NCBI GenBank assembly: GCA_910592005.1
Contig: CAJVPP010000351.1
Coordinates: forward strand, 1 to 35,183
Reading direction: 5' to 3'
DNA length: 35,183 nucleotides
Source of the DNA: Funneliformis mosseae
Taxonomy: Eukaryota > Glomeromycota > Glomeromycetes > Glomerales > Glomeraceae
Position numbers and translations under genes: made by a program. Shown here piece by piece: positions 1 to 11,484 of the stretch. How positions within the stretch are numbered: the stretch's first letter is position 1; each line of letters begins with the position of its first letter. The notes beneath the pieces were generated by a model that did not search any database, was not told the origin of the DNA, and was given only the letters and a program-made list of their open reading frames with translations.

Positions 1-50
1 TTTTAATTGATTTATATTTATTTATTTGTAATGACCGGTATATAATTTAG

Positions 51-555
51 AAAAAACGCATGTCTTATATTCTAAAGTTGGGGAGCCAGAAGGACAAAAT
101 ATCCTAGAAGAGTTAGGAGGTACGTGAATTTTTTTTAAAAAAAAATTTTTAAGAAAGGAGTTAACGATTTCACTTTCTTAGGATTTTTAACCGATAAATT
201 CGAAAAAGCGGGGTATTTAAAGAAAGAAAATCGGCCACTAAAGGTTCGTTAAAGCTTAATTTTTATAAATAAAGTTTATGATTCTTTTCTGATTTTTGGG
301 TTAACTTTCCATATAAATTAGTTGCATGCTACTCTTATAAACACCAGGCATAGAAATAATGGTGTCGTAGCATCTAATCATGACAACAGACAAGGAGAAC
401 CGGTCAGAATTCCCTTCAATGCAACACCTATTTTTAATAAATTTTCCAATATAGAATTTGGAACTTGTCGAATCGAAAGTATACATATTTCAAAAGTTGG
501 TGAATATGATGAACGTGGAAGACATCATAGTGAAGGTGGCATTAAATTGCCTTAG
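51..555 (+). CDS. ASCC1/AKAP7-like 2H phosphoesterase, 3' part
   Basis: This is the C-terminal part of a protein like activating signal cointegrator 1 complex subunit 1 (ASCC1), which combines a KH domain with a 2H (RNA ligase/phosphodiesterase-like) domain. Three exons are visible: 51-119, 182-243 and 322-555, with GT-AG introns and a continuous frame ending in TAG. The segment THVLYSKVGEPEGQNILEEL matches the family segment that precedes the second catalytic motif. LHATLINTRHRNN at the start of the last exon contains the second H-x-T-L signature of the 2H superfamily. A segment rich in Phe, Gly and charged residues follows (EFGTCRIESIHISKVGEY), as in ASCC1. The KH domain and the first HxT motif must lie upstream of the window. 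An AATAAA-like signal is near 607. The family call is fairly secure; ASCC1 versus a general AKAP7-type 2H protein is not separable from this fragment. Confidence 0.8.
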
Positions 556-799
556 TAATAATTGGTTAAAGCTATTATAATGAACTTAATATAACAGATT
601 TATTTAAATAAAAAAAATGGAAATTCTAAAATTCTGATATCTTTTTTTTAGGATGCGAGTGTTAGCAATGACCAATTTTGTATTCTTATCTGCTGATCGG
701 AAAAGATCCCCTTATTATATTAGTATTTTGTACTAGTAACCCATCGGCTATATAATGAACCCATCAGTTAAGCTTAAATATTAATTGCCCCAATTTTTC

Positions 800-1500
800 C
801 AATCAGCCGATATGTCAAACTTATTATGAAGGTTGGACTAACTACACCAGAATTATATAGTCTAAACTGTGAGTTCGTGTGAGCCATTTTGAGGAAAGAT
901 CTTGGATCATATGAAGAAAACGTCAAGAGTAACATTCGTTAGGGATGATTTTACGGCAGAAGAAATCTTAATCTGACAATGATATTTGGGTTGCTACAAT
1001 CCGAAGAGGTAACAAAGTTGGCCGTTCTGGTGCGTTTGTGAGAACTAGAACTTAAACTATTTTGAGGAACAGGAGGTTTCACAGTTTCATTAGGGGTACT
1101 TTTTGGGGTAATTGGGAGGAGGAATTTTCTAATTTTGCAATTCGGAGCTCGAGATCAGTCATTGCTTTCTGCATCCCAGAAAGCATATTAAGAATTTTTC
1201 GGATGTATCATCTTACTTGTTAGAGTTATGGATCGAGTCATCAACGGAATTTCCATACTGTAAATAAGTGTAATGAGAGAGTTCTAATCCCGATGTAATA
1301 TTCGTAATATTAGTAAATGAAAGATCGACATAATCCCATTGTACATGATTATTATTACATAAGTTAAGTTCCGATTATTATAAGAACTACCTTAACAATG
1401 GACTTGCTTAAATTTGGCCGCGAATATTTAAAGGAAATCCCGAAGCTGGGAACGAAGAGATTTATAAAAATATCAAAAGGTTAATCAAGTAATAAACGTA
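800..1500 (-). pseudogene. Unrecognised broken coding remnant
   Basis: This stretch has clearly higher GC than the DNA on its right, and the minus strand reads as coding-like pieces in different frames. From high to low coordinates I read VQWDYVDLSFTNITNITSG (near 1350), then a possible short intron (GTAAGA ... GCAG, about 48 bases). Next comes a heptad-like piece, AMTDLELRIAKLENSSSQL (near 1150). After a frameshift there is a Ser/Pro-rich basic piece starting TPKSTPNETVKPPVPQNS (near 1080), and after another shift IKISSAVKSSLTNVTLDVF (near 930). Composition (coiled coil, then a low-complexity Pro/Ser and Lys/Arg linker) is real-protein-like, but no family is recognised. Stops and frameshifts between pieces favour a decayed gene. 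A gene with introns I have mis-spliced is possible. The edges are approximate. Confidence 0.35.
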
Positions 1501-1509
1501 CGTTTACTG

Positions 1510-4394
1510 GATGTTATTACAACAGACAATTAATTCTAGTTTGTTCATCTACGCTTGTTGTGCTATAAGATATGTCAACTTATTTATATCTAATTGGATC
1601 CTTAGCAGTTTTACATGAATGGCAATCAGATTCTTAATTATTTATAAAAAAGAGAATAATAATTTTAAGATGGGTTGTATAATATTTTAATAGATTGATA
1701 TTATAAGTTCTCACATATTTATTATAAATGAAATCTTATTATGTTGAATTATAAATCAATTACTTATCATAATATAGTAGAAATTTATAAATAAACCTTC
1801 TACTCTTAATATTTGTTATTATTAATAATCTTCAAAATACAACTAATTATACAATTATTTTTGATTATAAACTCTAAAATGAAATGCATAAAGTTTAAAG
1901 TTATAATAAAAATACTTGGATTTTATCTACTAGTATTGATTATAATTGCTAAACCTACTTATTATTTTGAAGTTAAGAACTATTTTAAATATTTATATAA
2001 AAATAAAAAATGAAGAGAAAATATTATAAGTTTATATTTTATAGCAGAAATGTAATTAAATAAGTTATATTAAAAATATCAATAAAGTAATTAAAAATAA
2101 AATAAATAAAATATTACATATTATTTATAAATTTTATATAACTATTTTTAGTTACTTAAAAATTAGCAAAATAATAAACAATTTTTATTAATTTTATCAT
2201 CTAATATATATAATATAATATTTAATAAAATTTATAATAAACTTTATATAATAATAAAAAAATTTATAAACAAATGAATTATAATTTTTAATATTATGTA
2301 ATATTAATTAAAAAAAAATTAAATATTTTGTAGAAAAATTAATATTAATATTTAATATAAAAATTTTAATTTGTTATAAATATATATGAAAAATTTTATA
2401 ATAAAATTAATAATCAATTTAATTTAGTATAAAAGTTTATATTATATTATATTAAACTATTTTTTTTTAAACAAATAAAAACTTTAAATATACATATAAA
2501 TTATCTATAATATTAAATTAGATTTATAATAATTAATTTATATATTATGTATAATTGAAATTAAATATAAATAATTTACTATCATTATTTTAAAAATAAA
2601 TATTTAATAATTGCTTAATAATATAAAGTTTTAAATTAATAAATCATATAACAAATTTAATAAATTAATTTCTAATTAATAAGTTTGTATTATAATTAAT
2701 AATATTATTTAAAATTAAATTAAAATTTTGCTTATTATTAATTTAAACTAATAAATTTTATAATAATAATATATAAATTTATAAAATTAAATATAATAAA
2801 AAAATAATAATTATTTGAAATTCAAAATAAAAAAATTAATTTAATTTTTAATAATAATTTATAAATAAAAAATGTTTTTAAAAAATCAAATTTAGAATAT
2901 GAGAAAAAAAATTAAAGTAAATAATAAATAATTATATAAAAATATTATTAATAAAATTATATTACAAATTATATGATTATTATATATTATAATTTAATTT
3001 TATAGGTAATATTCTATATAATAAAAAAAGAAATATTTTTATATTAATATGAAAATTTCTGTTAAAATCATCAAAAATATTTATTAAATATTTAGTAATA
3101 TTAAAATAAATTAATAATCAACTATAATTATAAAAGAATTATTACATATATATATTATTATAAAATAAAATTAGAATATAAAAGTTATAAAGTCAAAATT
3201 GTTAAAATTGTTAATAAATAATAAATCTTTATATAAATTAATAATAATTAGAATTATCATTTAATATTTTAATTAATTAATCATATTTAATTAATTAATT
3301 AAATTTCAGTTAAATAGCTAATTAAGATTTATTAATTAGCTAATATTTGATTAACTAATTAAAAAATTAATTAATTAATCACAATTAAAAATTATATTTT
3401 TTAACTAAATTTAATTAATAACTTAAAAATATCATAAAAATTTTATTTATTTATATTTCTTTTTAACATATTTATATATTCATTATTTTCTTTAACAAAT
3501 AAAATCAAATTTCTTATAAATCTTAAATATGTTTTTAAAAAATGTGTTAATCATTTTTTTTTTAAAGTAAAATATAAATTAAACATTTAATAAAAGATAA
3601 TATAAAATATGATAAATCTATAATTATAATTATAATAATAGCAATATTTAATAAGTTTAATTATTATTATTTTTTTTTAATTTATTATCTTTATTAATTT
3701 AATTTTTATTATTCTATTATTATTATTTTTTTATAATAATTGTTTAATTTATCTTTTATATATTTATAAATATATTTTTTTATAAGTAATTTCTAATAAA
3801 TTTTAATAAATTTAATTAATTACAATTAATAATTTATTATAATAATTTATATATTTATAATAAATTTAATTATTTAATTATAATATTTTAAAAAATTATA
3901 ATAATTAATTACTATAATTATAAATAATTATTAATAAATAAAAGTATAAGTTTATATAAATTAGTACAAAAAAGAATAATTATTTATTTTAATTATATGA
4001 TTAATAAATATTGCTTTATATTAATTATTAAACTAAATATTTTTAATTTAAAAATTTATATATTTTAATTTTTAAATTAATATTATTATTCAAGAGACTT
4101 TTTTGTCATTTAACTATAACTAATGACTAAAATAGCCAAAATAGTCAAATAGCTAAATTTTGACTAAATAACTACATATTAATAAAGTATTGATATTTAT
4201 TAGAATTTGATTAACATTTAGTGATATATAAAATTTTGAATTAAATTAATTAAATAGTTAATAGTGAAAAATTAATATTACTTTAAATAGTAAGTATATA
4301 AAATATTATAAAAAAAATTATAATATTCTAATATTTAGTAATTATAAAAAATAAAATAAAGTTATTGAATTTATTATTTTAAGATTATTTACAG
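1510..4394. other. AT-rich intergenic DNA, no gene seen
   Basis: The stretch is nearly pure A and T with scattered short palindromes of the TTAATTAA type (most dense at about 3260-3400). Around 4110-4160 there is a short run of repeated ACTAAAATAG/GTCAAATAGC-like words. The only open frames are short, hydrophobic by base composition and not convincing. No RNA gene or promoter motif stands out. Confidence 0.7.
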
Positions 4395-4396
4395 TA

Positions 4397-5617
4397 TTAA
4401 TCATAAGTATCTGACTACTTCTAATTCTAGCTATAAGTAAGTAAATTCAAAATTTTTTATTTAAAAAATATATAACTAATTAACTAAAAATAATATATTG
4501 TGTAGTTACTATCTGATTCAATAAGTATAGCTGTACACTTTTTCATGCTAGCTACCAAATTTGTGATAAGTACAGATAATAATTAGTTCTATTCTTTTGT
4601 AAGTTTTCCTTTTAACCCTCTAATTGATCAAATTTTTTTTGTATATTAATTTTCATTAACCTTATAGATTTTAGTCTAGAAGTATTGATGATCAAAAAAG
4701 TACCTTAATACTATTTTCTTTCTTCTATTTTTTCATAATTTTTGATTGATATTTTGAATTATTATCTTCTTGCAAGATCTAATCTATATTACCTTTACCA
4801 AAAAATTTAGAGGTAGAAGTTAGAAGTCATTTACTTATAAATAAAATATATAAATTCAACATTAAGATTTCTCTTAAAGTAAATAACTTACTAAATCTAG
4901 AAGTAGAAAAACATCCTTAAATATGAACTTTTAGTAGATGCTTAACAAAATGAAACACATTTTTTTTACCAAAAAACTGCTAACTCTTTATTTTGATGTA
5001 TATAATTGAAATATATTCTCATTTGTAAAAATAATTTGATTTCAATCAAAATTCTTATATTTTTACTCATTGTAATCTTTCTTTCAATGATCTTCTTTAA
5101 GCAAAAGTTTAAAATTTTCATTACTAAACTTTCCTTCAGATTTACAAAGATGTTATCTTATTATTTCTACACTAAGCTCAACACCTCTTTCTTCCATTTT
5201 TTCTTGTATTTAAATAGTTATTATATTATTTTTTTTTCTATTATTTTTACAATCTTGTCATTTTATTTTGCAGTTATTATATAAGATCATTCTGATATTT
5301 AGGTTCTAATTTTTATGATATCTTTTAACAATAAATAGCTGTAGACTTATTACAGCATACTTGTTTATCAATAAATCTAAAACTAAACTTTGGACTAGCT
5401 GGATACTCATATAAAAAGACAATTTCATATTATTTTTCTAAAGAAAGCTTCATTTTTCAAGTGAAAGTTTAATGATCATCTAAATTCTTTTTTGTATTAT
5501 TAATACTTATAAATTTACACGTGATCATATATTGTATTATATTATATTTCTGAAAAATTTAAAGGGTAGTTGTTTAATAATTTTAGATGTTTCAGGTGAT
5601 TAGATACTTATGACCAC
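4397..5617 (-). mobile_element. Tc1/mariner element, copy A
   Basis: A 1,221 bp element bounded by TA dinucleotides (4395-4396 and 5618-5619). Its inverted ends are related to GTGGTCATAAGTATCYGACC: the right end is well kept, the left end is decayed at the first bases (TTAATCATAAGTATCTGACT). It matches the copy at 6049-7463 along its whole length but in the opposite orientation, and it lacks the MITE found in that copy, so it shows the unoccupied site. The transposase is on the minus strand. Confidence 0.85.
4484..5453 (-). pseudogene. Tc1/mariner transposase, broken (copy A)
   Basis: This is the reverse-strand counterpart of the transposase in the copy at 6214-7365. The start region reads MKLSLEK like its sister and the C-terminus reads NYTIYYF before the stop, but there are in-frame stops and frameshifts between. 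The protein would cut and paste the element at TA sites through a DDE/D RNase H-like domain. The 92-codon open frame on the opposite strand at 5006-5284 is an antisense shadow. Not functional. Confidence 0.75.
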
Positions 5618-5657
5618 TACTAATATTTTAAAATTTAAATTAATTATTATTAATATA

Positions 5658-5814
5658 TGAGGCCTTTGCAATAGAAAGGGAGGAAACTCAAAAAAAAATA
5701 AAAAATAAGTTAATAATAAATCTGAACAAATTATAGTATTTAGAACATTTTTGGCTTATAAACTAAAATTTTAATTTTTTTGGAGTTTCCTCCCTTTCTA
5801 TTGCAAAGATCCCA
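5658..5814. mobile_element. MITE copy 1 (157 bp, TA target site)
   Basis: The ends are inverted copies of each other (TGAGGCCTTTGCAATAGAAA on the left; TTTCTATTGCAAAGATCCCA on the right) and TA flanks both sides. The inverted repeat extends inward over GGGAGGAAACTC. There is no coding capacity. It lies between the two Tc1/mariner copies. Length is identical to the copy at 6351-6507. Confidence 0.85.
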
Positions 5815-6213
5815 TATGTGTATTTTTTAATTTTTTATTTAATAATTATAAAAAAAATAAAATTTAGTTTATTAATATCTAGATGATAATCAATAGAAAA
5901 GCAGAAATTAAATTTTAATAAAATTTTTATTGTCTATTTAACTGATAACAGTTTTATATTCAAATTAACTTAAAAATTAAAATTAATAAAATTTTAGATT
6001 TTCCTCTTTTATATTTTGATATTGATAAATAATAAGATATATTTAATAGCAGTTATAAGTATCTGACCGCTTGAGATCATCCAAAATTATTATATAACTA
6101 CCTCTTAAATTTTCCAGAAATATAATGTAATACAATACATGATTACCTGTAAATTTATAAATATCAATGATACAAAAAAAAATTTAAATGATCATCAAAC
6201 TTTCACTTGAAAA

Positions 6214-7365
6214 ATGAAACTTTCTTTAGAGAAACGATATAAAATTGTTTTTTTACGTGAACACTCAGCTGGTCCAAAATTTAGTTTTAGATTTATTGCT
6301 AAATAGGTATGTTGTAATAAGTCTACATCTATTTATTGAGTTAAAAGATATGGGACCTTTGCAATAGAAAAGGGAGAAACGGCCAGAAAAAATAATTTTA
6401 CTTTTATATGCCAAATATGATTTTTAGGTCAAAATATGTTCAGATTTAGCATTAACTTATTTTTTATTTTTCCAGCTGTTTTTCTCTTTTCTATTACAAA
6501 GGTCCCATATCATGAAAATCAGGATCTAAGCATTTCAGAAAAACTGGGGTGGCCTTGTGTAATATATATGAAACAAGATGACAAGATTGTAAAGATAGCA
6601 AAAAAAGAACATAATATAACAGCTATTCAAATACAAGAAAAAATAGAAAAAAGAGGTGTTGAGCTTAGTGTAGAAATAGTAAGGTGACATCTTTGTAAAT
6701 CTGAAGAAAAGTTTAGTAATGAAATTTCTAAACCTTTGCTTAAAGAAAACCATCGAAAAAAAAGGTTGCAATAGGTAAAAAAACATAAGAATTTTAATTG
6801 GAATTGAGTTGTTTTTACAGATAAAAGTACATTTCAATTATATATATTAAAAAAAAGGTTGGCAGTTTTCTGGTAGAAAAAAATTATTTCGTTCTATTAA
6901 GTATCCACCAAAAGTTCATGTTTGGGAATGTTTTTTTGCTTCTGGATTTGGTAAGCTATTTTGCTTTCAGAGAAACCTTAATACTGAATTTATGTGTACT
7001 ATTTATGAGCAGGGTCTTCTAGCTTTCACCTCTAAACTTTTTGGTAAAGGTAACATAGATTGAATCTTGCAAGAAGATAATGATCTAAAGCATCAATTGA
7101 AAATCGTGAAAAAATAGAAGAAAGAAAATAGCATTGAGGTACTTTCTTAACCATCAATGTCTCCAGACCAAAACCCTATAGAAAACGTTTGGAGGTTAAT
7201 AAAAATTAATATATAAAAAAAAAATTTGATCAATTAGAGGGTAAAGAGAGAATTTACAAAAGAATGGAATCGATTATCACCTGTGCTTGTCGCAAATTTG
7301 GTAGCTAACATGAAAAGGCATACAGCTGCACTTATAGAGTCAGATGGTGACTACACAATGTATTA
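6214..7365 (+). pseudogene. Tc1/mariner transposase, broken (copy B)
   Basis: The frame starts MKLSLEKRYKIVFLREHS, which looks like the N-terminal helix-turn-helix region, and is then cut by a stop and by the MITE at 6351-6507. After the MITE a second DNA-binding part follows (QDDKIVKIAKKEHNITAIQI). Family signatures appear in order: VVFTDKSTFQLY (first catalytic Asp), the vicinity of LQEDND (second Asp, partly broken), and SPDQNPIENVW near 7160-7190, which is the classic Tc1/mariner segment carrying the third acidic residue. The tail DGDYTMY is followed by TAA. Several stops and frameshifts lie between, so it is dead. The open frame at 6436-6687 begins inside the MITE and is a chimera without meaning. 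Confidence 0.85.
6351..6507. mobile_element. MITE copy 2, nested in Tc1/mariner copy B
   Basis: A 157 bp element starting TGGGACCTTTGCAATAGAAA and ending TTTCTATTACAAAGGTCCCA, flanked by TA at 6349-6350 and 6508-6509. Copy A of the host element has the uninterrupted sequence AAAAGATATCAT (on its minus strand), whereas here it reads AAAAGATA-element-TATCAT. That defines the ends exactly and shows TA duplication. It holds no open frame of its own. Confidence 0.92.
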
Positions 7366-7465
7366 ATTTTAGTTAGTTGGTTATGTATTTTTTAAATAAA
7401 AAAAAAATTTTGAATTTACTTACTTGTAGCCAGAGTTAGAGGCGGTCGGATACTTATGACCACTA

Positions 7466-8100
7466 TTGTAAATTTAAATTTTTTAATTTTTTTATAATAA
7501 CTTATTATAAAATGTATTAAATTATATTTATTATTTATATTATTTTCATTATCTTAATTATTTATATTATTTTACATAATATTATATTAAAATTTTTTTA
7601 ATATTAAATAAAATAATAATTTATTTATTGTATATTACACTCTAAATCATTTCAAATTTTAACCCTTATAATTATTAATTTACCAATTAAAATTATGAAT
7701 TTTATCAATATAGAAAAATTAAATATAAATATGTAAAAATTATAAATATAAAAAACTTTTAATATTATACTATGTTTTTATTTTTATTAATATCTGAAAT
7801 TTACATACTTAAAATATTATTTGTTATCTTTATATTGAATATTTAAAAATTTATAAAAAGAAAAGCAAAATATTTTAAAATTCATTAGATAATAATATAT
7901 ATATAAAAAAAATTTCTTTTAAAAAATAAAAAATGTTCTTTAATTAAAAAAAGAATTTTTTTTTAGTAAGTTGGTAAAACTAAATCTATTAATAATTATA
8001 TAATTGATAGGTTGAAAAAATTTTTCATAAAATTTTGGATTCGCGTTTTCTGAAATACATTAAACTACGCGTCGTCTTTACAATTTTTTTTTTTTACATT
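7466..8100. other. AT-rich intergenic DNA upstream of the coiled-coil gene
   Basis: No gene is seen. The last 120 bases become less AT-biased (a GCGTTTTC and TACGCGTCG patch near 8040-8070) and end in a T tract just before the first ATG at 8101. They probably contain the promoter and 5' leader. The frame of the first exon stays open upstream to 8035, but there is no ATG in it. Confidence 0.5.
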
Positions 8101-11100
8101 ATGAGTAGCACTCGTTTATTTCAGTCAAAATATGCAAAAGATAAACAAAAGCAAATAGATAACTCAACAAATTCTCAAGCGGTTTATTTATGGTTAACGA
8201 ACGAGCTTGGTTACAGATTAGGACATTCTACGTCTATAATAGACGACGCGATTTCCGATAAAGAAATCACCAGGGAGGATGTACAAAAGTAAGATATTTC
8301 TACGATGTGATTGTGATCAAAGGCAAAGTTATTTGAATATTTATTATAATTCCATTAGGCTTTGTAAGAATGAATTCATTCCGATTTTCAAGTTTCTTAT
8401 GGAACGCGTAAGACCTACCAAGTATTATATAAATTTTAATTATATGGCTTAATGAATTTTTATTTTAAATAAAAATCTGAAAATACACTTTTTATGTTCT
8501 ATCATTAATATCAGGCAAGTAGTTCAAATTCGTAACGAATATCTTGCGTAAGTGTACTAAATTAATATTTTCTAAGTTTTATTATTAACGCAATACATAA
8601 AAATACAAACTCATCTCAAGTTTCTACCTAGAGATCAGCAACTGAAAGTAAAATCGCATCATGAAAACCGAAAAGTAAAGCTTGAAAAAAGATTATCACA
8701 GATCAATACAAATATAAAAGATGAAGAAGAACAAATTGAACGTTTAATATCGCGTATAGCAGATATTGGTAATATAATAAAAAAAATATATATTAGAATG
8801 AACTCATTAATTAATTTTAAATGATATAATCCTTTGATTAGAATTTCAGATAAGAAACGTTCAAGGAGAATTGCGTGAAAAGAAGAATAAAATTTATACT
8901 AAAGAAACATTCCGAGAAAATTGTAAGTCTTTTGCAATAATTGAGAATGAATATCGAAATCTCCTAGAAGAACATAAAAGAAAGTTTAGAATGAAGGATG
9001 ATATAAGGTATTTTAAAAAATATATTATTTGATGTCATTCTATTAACGCGTAAAGAATTAATTATAAGAAATAAAATTTTAACGCAGTATGACGCAAAAA
9101 GGAAGTGAGACAACATTGACCGTAAGAACACCTTTATTAAAATATCAATAATCGACAAATTTTTTTTTATACAACTTAACTTAAATAAATATTGTAAAGA
9201 TTAGGATCAAAAAAGTTTGTGAAAAACTTAGATCGTTTGGAGAGAATATTGCTATGAGGTTTGATCAATTTTAAATTTTAAGTCTTGATAGTTTATAACA
9301 ATTTCTAACAATAATTTATAGTAAAGAAGTTGTTGATGAAAACACGAAAAAAGATATTCGTTTTTTAATTGAGGTTTTAAAGTTGACATATTTTTTATCA
9401 TTATGACTTCCGGAACTTCATTTTAATATCTCCTTTATTTTCTAATTTATAAATAGGAAATGCTAAGTACATTTCCGCCGAAATTATTGCTTAAATCCGT
9501 GGCAAGTGTAATGAAATCTGCTTCCAAAGATTTGATGTGGTATATCTTTTATAGATTCAAAAATATATATTTACACTGAAATTTTATAATATATATTAAT
9601 GTAATATACATGTTGGTTTTATATATAGTTCATATACCGATAAGTTCGTTGAAAAATCTGATACTTCTGTTGAAGATTCAATCCAAAAAGTTCAGCGGTT
9701 GCTACAGGTGACTATTTTTTTTTTTTTGTTTCAGTTTTTGTTGATTAACGTACTAAATTATTTTCGTAAATATAATATAAGCAATGTAGAGAAAATCATG
9801 TAGAGAAATTCATTGAAACCGAAGCAATTCTTAACGATATTTTTAAGCTGAAGGAAAAAATCCAGCAAGAAATTAAGCCCATAAAAGCATATTCAGAAAA
9901 GAAGTATATGCATATACCGATGGAAGATTGTATAATGTATTTATAACAGATATTTAATCTTATAATATAAATGATCAATTATTCAACTTCTAATTTAATA
10001 TTTTCTTGGGAGGAGGTAGACAAGTATTAAATTCCAATGCTGCGCTAGAAGCTAATCAAGCCGCACTTAAGATGGTTGTGAGTTTTGCTGACATGCTTGA
10101 AAGTCAAAATCAAAATTTGGTGGTTTCTCGTGACGAGTTATCGACCTTGTTTGACCTAGTTAATGGTTATAAATCAGATATAGTAAGCTACTTTTATTAT
10201 ACAACTTCCTGCTTATAGCTTGTTATAATAACTTTGAAAATTTTGAATAGGAAGAAAAACAAAAAACCATTCAACGCTTGAACTATCTCAATCAATTAAC
10301 AAGAACGAACTGTATTGGAAAAGCTGAAGAGGTACCTTTGATGATTAGTTAATTATCATTTTAAAAAAAAAAAAATCTTGAAAATTTTTCATAAAATTCG
10401 TTTCTTAGATTTCGGGTTTTCTACAAGAGAAGCTTTTCCCTTTTGCTAATCATATTGAAACTTTGGGTAAAAACCTCGATAATATGATGATGAAAGAGAA
10501 TGAAAAATTTAAAATTTTAAATTTAAGATCGGCAAAACAAATCAAATTACATAAGTATGTTTCATTATTATTCATATGTAAAATTTTAAGAAATGGACCA
10601 ATAAATATCTTGTTTTTCTTAGCGATTTTCGAGCTATAAGCACACTTGACATTCATCGCGCCCTTGACGATAACTTTGTATACAATATAAAAGACCTGAT
10701 CCATTGTCCAAAATATATGGTATGTATGTATGTCTATTGTTGTTACAAAATAATATATTAAGAAATAATTGTTTTATATTTTACAAGAGTGCCGATAGGA
10801 TCTTTATGACTTTGTCTGATTTGAAACGCGAAGGTATCATTACATTTGGTATTATTGATTATTGATTATTTAAGATACATTTATAATTTCTCTATAGGAA
10901 TTCGTTGGTCATCCGTAATTCGTGATGCTGTAACGACTTTTGATAAAAACGCGTCATTCATGCAGGTTACGAATAGTATGCAGCAAGCAGCCGAAACTTT
11001 GAAAGGTAAATCAATAATGCATCCACTTGCCAAATATCCAGAATAATTTATATTTTTGATCTTAGGTTTATTGGATAAACAAGGTCACGGTTTCTTAAGT

Positions 11101-11309
11101 AAAGAAATCACACGTCTTAAACAAGAAATTGATACTATCGATAAGGCAGAAATTATTTTTCAAGAAATCCATGATATACTCGAAGAACGGTATGATTTAA
11201 CATTTTTTATTGATTAAAAAAATAATCCTTGTTAATATGTTCTTTTTATATTTTATAATTAAATAGCGAGAAAATACTGAATGGACAAATTGGAAATAGG
11301 ATTAAATAA
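8101..11309 (+). CDS. 18-exon coiled-coil protein, possible HAUS5/AUG5-like augmin subunit
   Basis: The exons I read are 8101-8288, 8515-8547, 8632-8768, 8842-9007, 9088-9121, 9200-9258, 9322-9373, 9457-9539, 9629-9707, 9782-9929, 10016-10182, 10251-10331, 10409-10554, 10623-10719, 10788-10833, 10898-11005, 11066-11189 and 11267-11309. Together they give 1,791 bases, an unbroken 596-residue protein. All junctions are GT-AG; exons of 33 and 34 bases are unusually small. The start is the first ATG in the open frame. Residues 28-46 (VYLWLTNELGYRLGHSTSI) resemble the N-terminal W-L-x3-E-[ML]-G-Y-R segment of plant AUG5. A long charged coiled coil follows (from about residue 75: KLEKRLSQINTNIKDEEEQI). 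EMLSTFPPKLLLKS, early in exon 8, resembles the L-x-PP-x2-[VL]-L region of HAUS5. Human HAUS5 is about the same length (633). Augmin recruits gamma-tubulin to existing spindle microtubules. The gene structure is strong; the HAUS5 identity is inference from weak similarity and length. Another coiled-coil cytoskeletal protein is possible. Confidence 0.6.
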
Positions 11310-11484
11310 TTGAAGAATTTTATTGTATTAAAAATGTAAATGTTGATACTATGAATATATTATAAAATTTAGCTTAAATAAAACGCCCAAAAATAGACTA
11401 AATCCACGTGTTCATTAAAGTATAAGGACCGAATCAAAATTTGACCGTTACATTTTACTTTCTTTTTTTTAATATCATTTAAAA

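Larger units (their letters stand above)
6049..7463 (+). mobile_element. Tc1/mariner element, copy B
   Basis: A 1,415 bp element bounded by TA (6047-6048 and 7464-7465). The left end is GCAGTTATAAGTATCTGACC and the right end, read inward, is GTGGTCATAAGTATCCGACC. Without the nested MITE and its extra TA it is 1,256 bp, close to copy A. It is inverted relative to copy A; the two are about 430 bp apart. Confidence 0.85.

Noticed and set aside
1813..2013. 66-codon frame rich in Ile, Leu, Lys
   Set aside because: Composition expected from AT-rich DNA; no start context or motif.
3260..3400. Dense TTAATTAA palindromes as a possible origin or cruciform
   Set aside because: Expected frequency is high in DNA this AT-rich; no ordered spacing is seen.
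5006..5284. 92-codon hydrophobic frame on the plus strand (and the similar one at 6535-6837 on the minus strand)
   Set aside because: Both are antisense to the Tc1/mariner transposase; they resemble each other only because the two element copies do.
6436..6687. 83-codon frame with an apparent signal-peptide-like start
   Set aside because: Its first residues come from the MITE and the rest from the interrupted transposase; it is an accidental fusion.
8035..8100. Extension of the first exon of the coiled-coil gene upstream to 8035
   Set aside because: The frame is open but has no ATG before 8101, and the residues added look like leader translated by chance.
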